DNA of 13,364 bases, taken from an uncultured Eubacteriales bacterium. GTDB taxonomy: Bacteria; Bacillota; Clostridia; Oscillospirales; CAG-272. Below are positions 1-6,131 of the stretch, piece after piece. The first letter of the stretch is position 1. Every line of letters begins with the position of its first letter. The stretch covers positions 1 to 13,364 of the forward strand of contig USGH01000039.1 in the NCBI GenBank assembly GCA_900554225.1, in the 5' to 3' direction. The position numbers and the translations under genes are program-made. The notes under the pieces were generated by a model. The model ran no database searches. It was not told the origin of the DNA and saw only the letters and a list, made by a program, of their open reading frames with translations.

Positions 1-351
1 GCAGGCAACGTACCAATCGCCGCCCTTTACCAGCAGCAGGAGCATGTCGTTGGCTCCCAGGCCCCACTTGGCCCCCAGCTCCCGGGCGTAGTCCTCGGGC
101 TTCCAGCCGCGGATATTGTCCACGGCTGCCACAGCTGCAACGGCATAATATTTGTTGTTCCAGGCGGTGTTGTATTCCTGAATGGTCTGCCGGGCATCCT
201 GGGTCAGCAGGCCCGCCTGGTCACAGATCCAGTTAGAGTACGATACCTCCGGCAGGGAGGCGGGCTTTTTGCTGATGCCGTAGACGCTGGCGCCCAGGAT
301 GGCCAGGATCAGCACCACCAGTGCAAAGCCTCGTTTTTGATAAAATTTCAT
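1..351 (-). CDS. TPM-domain protein, N-terminal part (cut by window edge)
   Basis: Reading the minus strand from the ATG at 351-349 gives 117 codons open to the window edge, so the C-terminal part is missing. Residues 1-8 are short and basic (MKFYQKRG), followed by a hydrophobic segment at about 9-25 that looks like a signal anchor or signal peptide. After it comes the start of a TPM fold (the YgcG/TLP18.3/Psb32 family): a W-[IV]-C-D-x-A-G-L-L-T motif near residues 41-50, a predicted helix, a strand of the type YYAVAAVAAVDN, and then GLGANDMLLLLV near 97-108, which is typical of the family. TPM proteins are membrane-attached or exported; some have phosphatase activity, but the role of this one is unknown. 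Only a weak ribosome site is visible upstream. It lies in the GC-rich left piece, downstream of telA on the same strand. Confidence 0.72.
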   Translation of the reverse strand, partial: MKFYQKRGFALVVLILAILGASVYGISKKPASLPEVSYSNWICDQAGLLTQDARQTIQEYNTAWNNKYYAVAAVAAVDNIRGWKPEDYARELGAKWGLGANDMLLLLVKGGDWYVAC

Positions 352-442
352 GGTGACGGCACCAGTCCTTTCCAGGGAGATTGAGGGGAAACGGCCCGCA
401 GGGGCCGGCGAATCAGGACCTTGCCTGCATCAGGGCGCATTC

Positions 443-464
443 GGGCGGACAGAGACGTCCGCCC
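443..464. repeat. Palindromic GC-rich repeat between telA and the TPM gene
   Basis: GGGCGGAC at 443-450 and its exact complement GTCCGCCC at 457-464 flank a six-base loop, and the right arm is followed by CCTACAGAGGGG. It sits in the 158-nt gap between two minus-strand genes. From memory, short GGGCGGAC/GTCCGCCC palindromes flanked by CCTAC are scattered between genes in some gut Oscillospiraceae, in a REP-like way; that comparison was not checked here. There is no T-run on either side, so it is not a standard intrinsic terminator. Only one copy is present in this window. Confidence 0.5.
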
Positions 465-509
465 CTACAGAGGGGGGAGAACGGCGCTCCGCGAAGGGGG
501 GTGCGGTGC

Positions 510-941
510 TTAGCCCCGGAGCTCCAGGAGCTTCTGCTTCAGCTCGCCCTCGATGCGGCCCAGCTCCTGCTCGGCGGCCTTGCGCTTCTCCGCGCCCTCC
601 TTCTGGATGTTCATCACCTCATCCAGGGTGGAAATCAGCTGCTGGTTGGTGTGCTGGAGGGTCTCGATGTCCACGATGGAGCGCTCGGCCTCCTTGGCGG
701 TGGCGATGGTGCCCATCTTCAGGGTGTCGGCATTCTTGCGCAGCAGCTGGTTGGTCATCTCGGTGACGGCGTTCTGGGCGGCAGTGGCCTGACGGCTGTG
801 CTCCATGCCCAGGGCCAGCACCATCTGGCTCTTCCACAGGGGGATGGTGTTCACCAGAGAGGACTGGATCTTCTCGATCATCTGGGTGTCGTTATTTTGC
901 AGCAGGCGGGTCTGGGGGCCCATCTGGATGGATACCATACG
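510..941 (-). CDS. telA: TelA/KlaA-family toxic anion resistance protein, C-terminal fragment
   Basis: The minus-strand frame from about 941 to the TAA at 512-510 gives about 143 residues matching the C-terminal third of TelA. The recognisable stretches are SIQMGPQTRLLQNND, IEKIQSSLVNTIPLWKSQM, LLRKNADTLKMG, and a charged helical tail rich in Glu, Lys and Arg (EKRKAAEQELGRIEGELKQKLLE). Full TelA proteins are about 350-400 residues, so more than half of the N-terminal part is absent. In frame to the right of 941 the sequence (MVLVRPNAPF) no longer resembles TelA and is antisense to dacF, so the ATG at 971 is not a real start. TelA family proteins were named for tellurite resistance, but the molecular function is poorly understood. 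The fragment ends at the suspected chimeric join. Codons are strongly biased to C/G third positions compared with the rest of the window. Confidence 0.82.
   Translation of the reverse strand, partial: RMVSIQMGPQTRLLQNNDTQMIEKIQSSLVNTIPLWKSQMVLALGMEHSRQATAAQNAVTEMTNQLLRKNADTLKMGTIATAKEAERSIVDIETLQHTNQQLISTLDEVMNIQKEGAEKRKAAEQELGRIEGELKQKLLELRG
921..941. other. Probable chimeric or microhomology junction
   Basis: These 21 nt read IWMDTIR-like on the plus strand, which fits the DacF carboxypeptidase family just before its N-G-x-F-x-L-x-N-T-N region. On the minus strand they read RMVSIQM, which fits TelA just before GPQTRLLQNND. Left of 921 only TelA continues, and right of 941 only DacF continues. 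Each gene therefore loses its 5' part at the same short shared sequence. This is what a false join through a short shared k-mer looks like; a real microhomology-mediated rearrangement is the alternative. Confidence 0.75.
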
Positions 942-1476
942 AAATGGAGCGTTCGGTCTGACCAACACCAACCGCCTGATCCGTTTTTATGACGGTGCAA
1001 CGGGACTGAAAACCGGCTCCACCTCCAAGGCGAAATTCTGCATCAGCGCAACGGCAAAGCGGGACAATCTTCATCTCATCGCCGTGATCATGGGCGCGCC
1101 GACCCGGGACATCCGCAATGAAACGGCGAAAACGCTCCTCGACTGGGGATTTGCCAACTATTCTCTATATGAAAATGAAGGCGGCGGTGTCGGAGAGGCA
1201 AGCGTGATCGGCGGTGTACAGGATGCCTGTCCCGGAGAGATCGCGCCGTTCTCCCTGCTCATGGCAAAGGGAAAGCATAAAAACGTGACGACGGAGATTC
1301 TTTTGGATGAGAACATTCCTGCGCCGATTCACAAGGGAGAGAAGATCGGGAGCGTGCGTTATCTCGAAAACGGGGAAATTCTCGCGGAGGAATCGATTCT
1401 TGCGGCGCAGGATGTGGACAAAATCGGATTTTTCGGGCTTTTTTGCCGAATGCACTCCATATATCTGCTCAAATAA
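922..1476 (+). CDS. dacF: D-alanyl-D-alanine carboxypeptidase (DacF/PBP5 type), C-terminal fragment
   Basis: The plus-strand frame through 922-1476 (stop TAA at 1474-1476) carries about 184 residues of a serine D,D-carboxypeptidase, the low-molecular-weight penicillin-binding protein that trims the terminal D-Ala from peptidoglycan stem peptides outside the membrane. The KTG box is clear (GATGLKTGSTS, codons 1009-1020), followed by AKFCISATAKRDNLHLIAVIMGAPTR as in DacF proteins. The second half is the PBP5 C-terminal beta domain (EKIGSVRYLENGEILAEE), ending in a short hydrophobic and basic tail (IGFFGLFCRMHSIYLLK) typical of an amphipathic membrane anchor. The signal peptide and the SxxK and SxN motifs are absent because the gene is cut at the 921-941 join, so this piece alone cannot be catalytic. 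There is no usable start in this frame; the ATG at 805 lies in the TelA piece. Confidence 0.86.
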   Translation: MWMDTIRNGAFGLTNTNRLIRFYDGATGLKTGSTSKAKFCISATAKRDNLHLIAVIMGAPTRDIRNETAKTLLDWGFANYSLYENEGGGVGEASVIGGVQDACPGEIAPFSLLMAKGKHKNVTTEILLDENIPAPIHKGEKIGSVRYLENGEILAEESILAAQDVDKIGFFGLFCRMHSIYLLK

Positions 1477-1498
1477 CCGATTATTCACAAGTTTTCTA

Positions 1499-1527
1499 TT
1501 GAAAAATGCCCGAAAATGGTGTATCAT
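1499..1527 (+). promoter_or_regulatory. Sigma-A type promoter for pgi
   Basis: TTGAAA at 1499-1504 and TATCAT at 1522-1527 are separated by 17 bp, five of six matches to each consensus. It begins 22 nt after the dacF stop in AT-rich sequence. The transcript would start near 1534 and give a leader of about 170 nt before pgi. No other promoter this good lies in the gap. Confidence 0.7.
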
Positions 1528-1543
1528 ATAGGCAACAGGGACA

Positions 1544-1681
1544 GTGGAGGGATTCCACGGTTCCAGATGTCGGATTGCACAATGCGACACAGTGGGTGTA
1601 CCGCAAAATACCGGCGAAGAATCACCTTTGGTCGGTGGGGATTCGTCACGATTTCATGAATTAGCCGTTTCAGAGGACGGC
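1544..1681 (+). promoter_or_regulatory. Hairpin-rich 5' leader of pgi (possible RNA element)
   Basis: The gap between the promoter and pgi holds four local inverted repeats in a row: GTGGA/TCCAC (1544-1548 with 1554-1558); TGTCG/CGACA (1568-1572 with 1585-1589), continued inward by ATT/AAT; GAATC/GATTC (1619-1623 with 1640-1644), with ACC/GGT inside; and GCCGT/ACGGC (1664-1668 with 1677-1681). ACAC 1587-1590 could instead pair with GTGT 1596-1599, which competes with the second hairpin. I do not recognise a known riboswitch class. The last hairpin ends 10 nt before the weak GAGGA ribosome site at 1691-1695, so control of translation is possible. Confidence 0.4.
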
Positions 1682-1706
1682 GGAAAATACGAGGACAGAT
1701 CAAAGT

Positions 1707-3044
1707 ATGGCAGTTACATTGAACGAAAAATACGTGTCCGGTTTTGTATCGGATACCGAGGTCGAGAAGATTTCCCATCTGACACGCGCAGCGTACCAGG
1801 TCGTGCGGGAACGTTCCGGCGCAGGCAACGATTTTCTCGGTTGGGTCGATCTTCCGGTGAATTATGATAAGGAAGAATTTGCACGGATCGAGGCGGCTGC
1901 GGCTAAGATTCAGAAGAGCTGCGACGTGTTTGTCGTGATCGGCATCGGCGGCTCCTACCTCGGCGCGCGTGCTGCGATCGAATTCGTCAAGTCTCCCCTC
2001 TACAACAATAAAAAGAAGGATACACCGGACGTGTATTTTGCGGGCAACAGCATCAGTGCCTCCGCACTTTCTGACATTCTCTCCATCTGCGAGGGACGTG
2101 ACGTCTGCATCAACGTGATCTCCAAGTCCGGTACGACCACGGAGCCTGCTGTGACCTTCCGTATTTTCCGGGAGCTGCTTGAAAAGAAGTACGGTGAGGA
2201 AGGCGCAAGAGAGCGGATCTTTGTCACCACCGACCGCAAGAGAGGCAAGCTCAAGGAATTTTCCACCGAAAAGGGCTACGAAACCTTCGTGGTGCCGGAT
2301 GACATCGGCGGACGGTATTCCGTGCTGACCGCTGTGGGACTGCTCCCGATCGCCGTAGCAGGGATCGACATCGCTGCCATGATGCAGGGTGCTGCAGACG
2401 CGAGAGTTGCCCTGAACAACGACGATGTGGCAAACAATCCGTGCCTCCGGTATGCCGCCCTGCGCAATATCCTCTACAACAAGGGCAAGTCCATCGAGAT
2501 CCTCGTTGCCTATGAACCCGCAGTGCAGATGTTCTGCGAATGGTGGAAGCAGCTCTACGGCGAAAGCGAGGGCAAGGACAACAAGGCACTCTACCCGTCC
2601 TCTGTGATCTTCTCCACCGACCTGCACTCTCTCGGTCAGTACATCCAGGAAGGACTGCGTACCATGTTTGAAACGGTCGTATCCTTCAAGCACGCCAGCG
2701 ATTCCGTCATCATCCCGGACGATCCGCACAACATAGACGGGTTGAACTTCCTTTCCGGGAAGGATCTCTCCGATGTGAATCGGATGGCAATGACCGGCAC
2801 CCTGTTCGCACACAACGACGGCGGTGTTCCGAATCTCGTGATCGAGGTTGAGGATAGAAGCGCGGCATCGTTCGGCTATCTCGTATACTTCTTTGAGCTT
2901 GCCTGCGCGGTATCCGGCTATATGCTCGGTGTCAATCCGTTTGATCAGCCCGGTGTGGAAGCGTACAAGAAAAATATGTACGCTCTGCTCGGCAAACCCG
3001 GCTTTGAGGAACAGAAGAAGGCTCTCGAAGCAAGAATGCAGTAA
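1707..3044 (+). CDS. pgi: Glucose-6-phosphate isomerase
   Basis: The 445-residue product interconverts glucose 6-phosphate and fructose 6-phosphate in the cytoplasm, the second step of glycolysis. The length matches the short Firmicutes form (about 450). Family landmarks include VIGIGGSYLGARAA at 77-90 and the sugar-phosphate SIS motif ISKSGTTTEP at 138-147. The two classical signatures are DIGGRYSVL (199-207) and FDQPGVEAYKK (412-422). GESEGK at 285-290 holds the catalytic glutamate, and FAHNDGG lies near 367-373. The ATG at 1707 follows GAGGA at 1691-1695 with 11 nt spacing, and the N-terminal sequence (MAVTLNEKYVS) is of the expected type. It is transcribed from the promoter at 1499-1527 through a structured leader. 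A P-loop gene follows 33 nt downstream and probably shares the transcript. Confidence 0.97.
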   Translation: MAVTLNEKYVSGFVSDTEVEKISHLTRAAYQVVRERSGAGNDFLGWVDLPVNYDKEEFARIEAAAAKIQKSCDVFVVIGIGGSYLGARAAIEFVKSPLYNNKKKDTPDVYFAGNSISASALSDILSICEGRDVCINVISKSGTTTEPAVTFRIFRELLEKKYGEEGARERIFVTTDRKRGKLKEFSTEKGYETFVVPDDIGGRYSVLTAVGLLPIAVAGIDIAAMMQGAADARVALNNDDVANNPCLRYAALRNILYNKGKSIEILVAYEPAVQMFCEWWKQLYGESEGKDNKALYPSSVIFSTDLHSLGQYIQEGLRTMFETVVSFKHASDSVIIPDDPHNIDGLNFLSGKDLSDVNRMAMTGTLFAHNDGGVPNLVIEVEDRSAASFGYLVYFFELACAVSGYMLGVNPFDQPGVEAYKKNMYALLGKPGFEEQKKALEARMQ

Positions 3045-3077
3045 TCCCGTATCCGCAATATATTTAGGAGGAATAGT

Positions 3078-3485
3078 ATGCTTAAACTTATCATCGGCAA
3101 AAAGGGTTCCGGTAAGACCAAGACACTCATCAGCATGGTCAACGACGCGCTGAATATGACCAAGGGTGACGTAGTGTGCATCGAAAAAGGCGACAAGCTG
3201 AAATTCGACATTCGGTATCAGTGCCGTCTCATCGACGCAGAGGAATACCTCATCGACGACGGTCAGTCTCTGTTCGGCTTCATCTCCGGCATTCTCGCAA
3301 GCAACCACGACGTGACGGACATCTTCATTGATTCTGCTCTGAAGATCTGCCACAACGACATCCCCAGCTTTGAAACGTTCCTCACCGAGGTGGACACACT
3401 GCTGCGTACACACACCGTAAACTGTGTGATCACCTCCTCTCTCGCCGTGGAAGAAGCTACGGACGTGATGAAGAAGTTCATGTAA
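3078..3485 (+). CDS. Small P-loop NTPase of unknown function
   Basis: The 135-residue protein opens with MLKLIIGKKGSGKT, a perfect Walker A motif (GKKGSGKT, residues 7-14). A hydrophobic strand ending in Asp (DIFID, residues 81-85) is a good Walker B candidate. No transmembrane segment or signal peptide is seen, so it is probably cytosolic. Small ATP-binding proteins of this kind are commonly annotated in Clostridia as hypothetical or, misleadingly, as PilT-like; nothing here links it to pili. The start is well supported by TAGGAGGAA at 3066-3074 just before ATG 3078, the strongest ribosome site in the window. It lies 33 nt after pgi and ends 31 nt before a strong terminator, so it is the last gene of a two-gene unit. 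A kinase or nucleotide sensor is possible, but I cannot assign a substrate. Confidence 0.88.
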   Translation: MLKLIIGKKGSGKTKTLISMVNDALNMTKGDVVCIEKGDKLKFDIRYQCRLIDAEEYLIDDGQSLFGFISGILASNHDVTDIFIDSALKICHNDIPSFETFLTEVDTLLRTHTVNCVITSSLAVEEATDVMKKFM

Positions 3486-3516
3486 TAGAGTACCCGGGAA
3501 GGTATTTCTATCCTTG

Positions 3517-3567
3517 CCGTCCTGCCGTATTGCATCCCTCGTGGAGTGCGCGGCAGGACGGTTTTTT
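3517..3567 (+). terminator. Rho-independent terminator of the pgi unit
   Basis: CCGTCCTGCCG (3517-3527) and its exact complement CGGCAGGACGG (3551-3561) form an 11-bp GC-rich stem, followed directly by six T (3562-3567). The 23-nt loop can pair further (GCATCC region with GGAGTGC). This rules out reading starts at 3514-3546 as the beginning of the next gene, because they lie inside the terminator. Confidence 0.93.
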
Positions 3568-3584
3568 GCTTCTGCTGGTTTTCC

Positions 3585-3613
3585 GACACATTCCCGCCGC
3601 GTTTGCATATACT
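3585..3613 (+). promoter_or_regulatory. Possible promoter for the cysteine-rich gene (sigma-K/E-like or sigma-A)
   Basis: CATATACT at 3606-3613 fits the CATAnnnT -10 pattern shared by the mother-cell sporulation factors sigma-E and sigma-K, and an ACAC stretch at 3586-3589 could serve as the short sigma-K -35. The same bases can be read as a weak sigma-A promoter (GACACA at 3585-3590, 17 bp, TATACT at 3608-3613). It falls between the upstream terminator and the gene. The sporulation reading is inference only. Confidence 0.3.
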
Positions 3614-3711
3614 GCTACAGGAGAATGGAACAGGTCTCCGATCAACAGGGCTGCTCCGCTATGCGCCACCTTTCCCAAAGAACGGACGCACAGGGAGGAG
3701 CCGGGAAAGGC

Positions 3712-4584
3712 ATGGAAGAAAAAATGGCTGAAATGAGAAACGGATGCGGTACCGGGCAGGGCAGAGAACGGGATATGGTGTGCATCGATACCTATCGTGT
3801 GCTGGATTCCTGCCGGGATAAGGACTGCTTCGAGGATGTGAAAGTATATCTCACCTGCACGGGACAGGACATCATCGATCATACCAACGTGATCCGCGCC
3901 AAGGGAGCGCACGTATTGTGGTCGTATATCGATATGGATACCGTTCCGTTCAATCGCGGCTTCTATCAGCTGAACATCCGGATCTACGTAAAGCTTTCCT
4001 TTGAAGCGTGCGTGTGTCCGGGCAATGTGCAGGAATTTGACGGGATTGCCGTGGTGGAGAAGCGTGTGATTCTGTTCGGCAGCGAGGGCAATGTCAGTGT
4101 GTTCAAGAGCGAATCGCAGCCGGGCGGTTTCTGTGCCTGCCAGAACGGGTGTCGTCAGTCGCGCAGTACGAATCTGCCGGTCGCGGTGCTGGAGACGGTC
4201 GATCCGATCATCCTCTCCACTAAGATCGTGGAACCGCGCCGGGCATGCTGTACGTGCTGCTGTGCCGTGGAAGAGATTCCCGAAAACGTATCCTGTATGT
4301 GCGGTGGTGCGCTTGTGGACAGCGGCAACGGCAATACTCTCGTTTGTTCGCTCGGCTTTTTCTCCGTCGTGCGGATCGAGCGTCCGGCGCAATATCTGAT
4401 CCATGGCGTGGAATACTGCGTGCCGGAGAAGGAGTGCGTCATGCCTTCCGAGGACGATCCGTGCAGTCTGTTCCGGAAGATGGCGTTCCCAACGGAGGAA
4501 TTCTGCCCGCCGAACACCATTGCGCAGCGATCCTGTGACACCGACACAAACAGGCGGTGTACCTGCGGCGGCGACAAAACGTAA
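3712..4584 (+). CDS. Cysteine-rich protein of unknown function
   Basis: The product is 290 residues from ATG 3712, with about 25 cysteines (close to 9 percent). They occur in clusters: CRDKDC at 34-39, CVC at 100-102, CACQNGC at 141-147, CCTCCC at 179-184, CMC at 195-197 and CTC at 283-285. Between them is a well-ordered beta-rich body (VYLTCTGQDIIDHTNVI, HVLWSYIDMDTVPFNRGFY, GIAVVEKRVILFGSEGNVSVF). There is no signal peptide, membrane segment or known catalytic motif. I do not recognise a named family, although similar cysteine-rich hypothetical proteins occur in Clostridia. The start is uncertain: GGGAGGAG (3692-3699) favours 3712 with 12 nt spacing, while ATG 3724 and 3625 are alternatives and anything earlier lies in the terminator. 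The gene is isolated between two terminators. A spore-coat or metal-binding role would fit, but neither is shown. Confidence 0.8.
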   Translation: MEEKMAEMRNGCGTGQGRERDMVCIDTYRVLDSCRDKDCFEDVKVYLTCTGQDIIDHTNVIRAKGAHVLWSYIDMDTVPFNRGFYQLNIRIYVKLSFEACVCPGNVQEFDGIAVVEKRVILFGSEGNVSVFKSESQPGGFCACQNGCRQSRSTNLPVAVLETVDPIILSTKIVEPRRACCTCCCAVEEIPENVSCMCGGALVDSGNGNTLVCSLGFFSVVRIERPAQYLIHGVEYCVPEKECVMPSEDDPCSLFRKMAFPTEEFCPPNTIAQRSCDTDTNRRCTCGGDKT

Positions 4585-4598
4585 CCGGAGAACCGGGG

Positions 4599-4640
4599 GA
4601 ATCTTTCCATCCGTGGAGAGCTTCCCTCGGATTCTTTTTT
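4599..4640 (+). terminator. Rho-independent terminator of the cysteine-rich gene
   Basis: GAATC (4599-4603) pairs with GATTC (4630-4634), and inside it CTTTCCA (4603-4609) pairs with TGGAGAG (4614-4620) with one G-T pair around a TCCG loop. Six T follow directly at 4635-4640. It begins 15 nt after the stop codon. Confidence 0.82.
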
Positions 4641-4751
4641 ACAAATATCAGCAAAATGCACAGAAATCCGGTCTTTGAAAAGGCGAATTGTTCCGGAAAC
4701 GTGCGGTATACAACGAAATGAAGGATATGGCAGGGGGACGAAAACAAAAAA

Positions 4752-4773
4752 ATTCTCAAAATCTTTTGGGAAT
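4752..4773 (-). terminator. AT-rich hairpin that could terminate minus-strand transcription
   Basis: ATTCTCAAA (4752-4760) and TTTGGGAAT (4765-4773) form nine pairs, one of them G-T, around a four-base loop. On the minus strand the stem is followed by a T-run (the A-run 4744-4750 on the plus strand). No minus-strand gene is present to need it. It ends 25 nt before the ispD -10 element, so an operator role is equally possible. Nothing else with clear structure is seen at 4641-4751. Confidence 0.3.
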
Positions 4774-4797
4774 GCTGTTTTCCACCGCGGGATTTTA

Positions 4798-4806
4798 TGT
4801 TATAAT
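4798..4806 (+). promoter_or_regulatory. Extended -10 promoter for ispD
   Basis: TGT followed by a perfect TATAAT (4801-4806) is a full TGnTATAAT extended -10. The -35 region 17 bp upstream (TTTTCC at 4778-4783) is poor, as is usual for this promoter type. Transcription would start near 4813. This makes the in-frame ATG at 4819 an unlikely start, because it would leave almost no leader or ribosome site. Confidence 0.68.
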
Positions 4807-4884
4807 ATGTAGAAAGATATGTATGCCGTAGGTCGCAATGCAAAAGACGGCGCGTACATCGGAAAGGAACGGTTTCATCCAACG

Positions 4885-5658
4885 ATGGAAAGTACTACAA
4901 ATCATTGGCTCGATCGCTTACGGGAGCTACGCAGACAACATACGCCAAAGAAATTCCACGCGGCGATTGTATTGGCAGCTGGAAACGGGATGCGTTTTGG
5001 CGATGAAAACGGAAAGCATCTCACCATGTGCGGCGGTATCCCGGTGATTGTCCGGAGTGCGCTTGCCTTCGAACGGTGCGACCGGATCGATGAGATCATT
5101 GTTGTGACCAGAGAGGGGGATCGGGATATCTGTACCACGCTCCTGCGGGATGCCGGTGTGACCAAGCTGAAAACGGTCGTGTCCGGCGGCGATACAAGGC
5201 AGATTTCGGCAAAGCGCGGATTTGATGCCGTGAATCCAAACGCGGATTTTGTTTCCATCCACGATGCCGCGCGTTGTCTTGTCACCCCGGAGATGATCGC
5301 ATCCGTACTGGACGAGGCGGAGATCCATGGCGCGGCGGCTTGTGCGGAAAAAACGGTCGATACAGTGAAGCGGGTGAATAACGAGGGCTTTGTGGTGGAA
5401 ACACTGGACAGAGACCGGATCTGGCTTGTAAAAACCCCGCAGACCTTCCTTGCCAATATGTACCGCGCGGCTGCCTATACCGCCGAAAAGGATCATTTTA
5501 CCGCCACGGACGACTGCGCATTGGTGGAACGGCTCGGTTTTTCCGTCAAGCTCGTGGACTGCGGCAGCGAGAACATCAAAATCACCTATCCCGACGATAT
5601 TGCGCGCGCGGAGTGGATCCTGTCCCGGCGTGCACATACTGCAAAGGAGGAGATGTGA
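4885..5658 (+). CDS. ispD: 2-C-methyl-D-erythritol 4-phosphate cytidylyltransferase
   Basis: IspD joins CTP and methylerythritol phosphate to give CDP-methylerythritol, the third step of the non-mevalonate isoprenoid pathway. From ATG 4885 it is 257 residues, slightly longer than the usual 225-240 because of a basic N-terminal extension of about 25 residues. Motifs in order: AIVLAAGNGMRFG (27-39) with Lys44 for CTP binding, HDAARCLV (126-133), the K-T-V-D-T-V-K region (about 156-162), TPQTF (184-188), and TDDCALVERLG (208-218), which is the family's T-D-[DE] signature. I prefer ATG 4885 over ATG 4819 because of the promoter position; GGAAAGGAA at 4861-4869 is a rather distant ribosome site (15 nt), so the start remains somewhat open. 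The stop codon overlaps the start of ispF, indicating coupled translation. Confidence 0.94.
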   Translation: MESTTNHWLDRLRELRRQHTPKKFHAAIVLAAGNGMRFGDENGKHLTMCGGIPVIVRSALAFERCDRIDEIIVVTREGDRDICTTLLRDAGVTKLKTVVSGGDTRQISAKRGFDAVNPNADFVSIHDAARCLVTPEMIASVLDEAEIHGAAACAEKTVDTVKRVNNEGFVVETLDRDRIWLVKTPQTFLANMYRAAAYTAEKDHFTATDDCALVERLGFSVKLVDCGSENIKITYPDDIARAEWILSRRAHTAKEEM

Positions 5659-6131
5659 TGCGAATCGGACATGGCTATGACGCACATCGGTTCTGCCTCG
5701 GCAAACCACTGCGGATCGGCGGCGTAACGATTCCCTGCGACAGGGGACTTGAAGCGCATTCCGACGGCGACGTGCTTCTCCACGCTCTCATCGACGCATT
5801 GCTCGGCGCGGCGGGAGAAGCAGACATCGGCACACTGTTTCCGGATAACGATCCGCTGTATGCGGAGATTGACAGTCGGTGCCTTCTGCGGGAAGCGATG
5901 AAACGGCTTACGGCAAAGGAACTCGCGATCGAGTATGTCGATATGACCATCATTGCACAGATGCCGAAAATGGCACCGTACATCGAAGCGATGCGCCGCG
6001 AGATCGCCGCTTGTACCAATACCCCCGTAGAGCGGATCAACATCAAGGCGACGACGGAGGAGCGAATGGGCTTTACCGGCCGCAAAGAGGGGATCCGCGC
6101 CCATGCCGTTTGTCTCCTGCAAGAAAAATAG
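5658..6131 (+). CDS. ispF: 2-C-methyl-D-erythritol 2,4-cyclodiphosphate synthase
   Basis: IspF cyclises CDP-methylerythritol 2-phosphate with loss of CMP, two steps after IspD. The 157-residue length is standard. The zinc ligands are visible: Asp8 and His10 in GYDAHRF, and His42 in DGDVLLHALIDALLG. The flexible active-site loop AHSDGD (33-38), IGTLFPD (57-63) and the C-terminal TTEERMGFTGRKEG motif (about 132-145) are all intact. The start codon shares its A with the ispD stop (TGATG at 5656-5660), and AAAGGAGGA at 5644-5652 is a strong ribosome site inside ispD, so the pair is translationally coupled. Bifunctional IspDF fusions exist in other bacteria; here the two genes are separate. The intervening kinase gene ispE is not in this window. 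Confidence 0.97.
   Translation: MRIGHGYDAHRFCLGKPLRIGGVTIPCDRGLEAHSDGDVLLHALIDALLGAAGEADIGTLFPDNDPLYAEIDSRCLLREAMKRLTAKELAIEYVDMTIIAQMPKMAPYIEAMRREIAACTNTPVERINIKATTEERMGFTGRKEGIRAHAVCLLQEK

Noticed and set aside
805..921. Extension of the dacF frame upstream to ATG 805
   Set aside because: Positions 805-920 encode TelA on the other strand, and the plus-strand translation there does not look like a carboxypeptidase; the frame is open only by chance across the join.
350..992. Plus-strand open frames over the telA and TPM gap region
   Set aside because: They are antisense to the TelA fragment, low-complexity in Arg, Pro, Gly or Leu, and have no recognisable domain.
1524..3608. 694-codon minus-strand open frame opposite pgi
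   Set aside because: It is antisense to pgi and the P-loop gene, both with clear family motifs; it crosses the strong terminator and shows no recognisable domain. Long antisense frames arise from the GC and codon bias here.
3514..3711. N-terminal extension of the cysteine-rich protein to ATG 3514
   Set aside because: The first part of this extension is the intrinsic terminator stem 3517-3561, and the candidate promoter at 3606-3613 lies after it, so translation must start downstream.
4819..4884. Longer ispD start at ATG 4819
   Set aside because: The predicted transcript start is near 4813, which leaves no room for a ribosome site, and the extra 22 residues add nothing family-like. It is kept as a less likely alternative.
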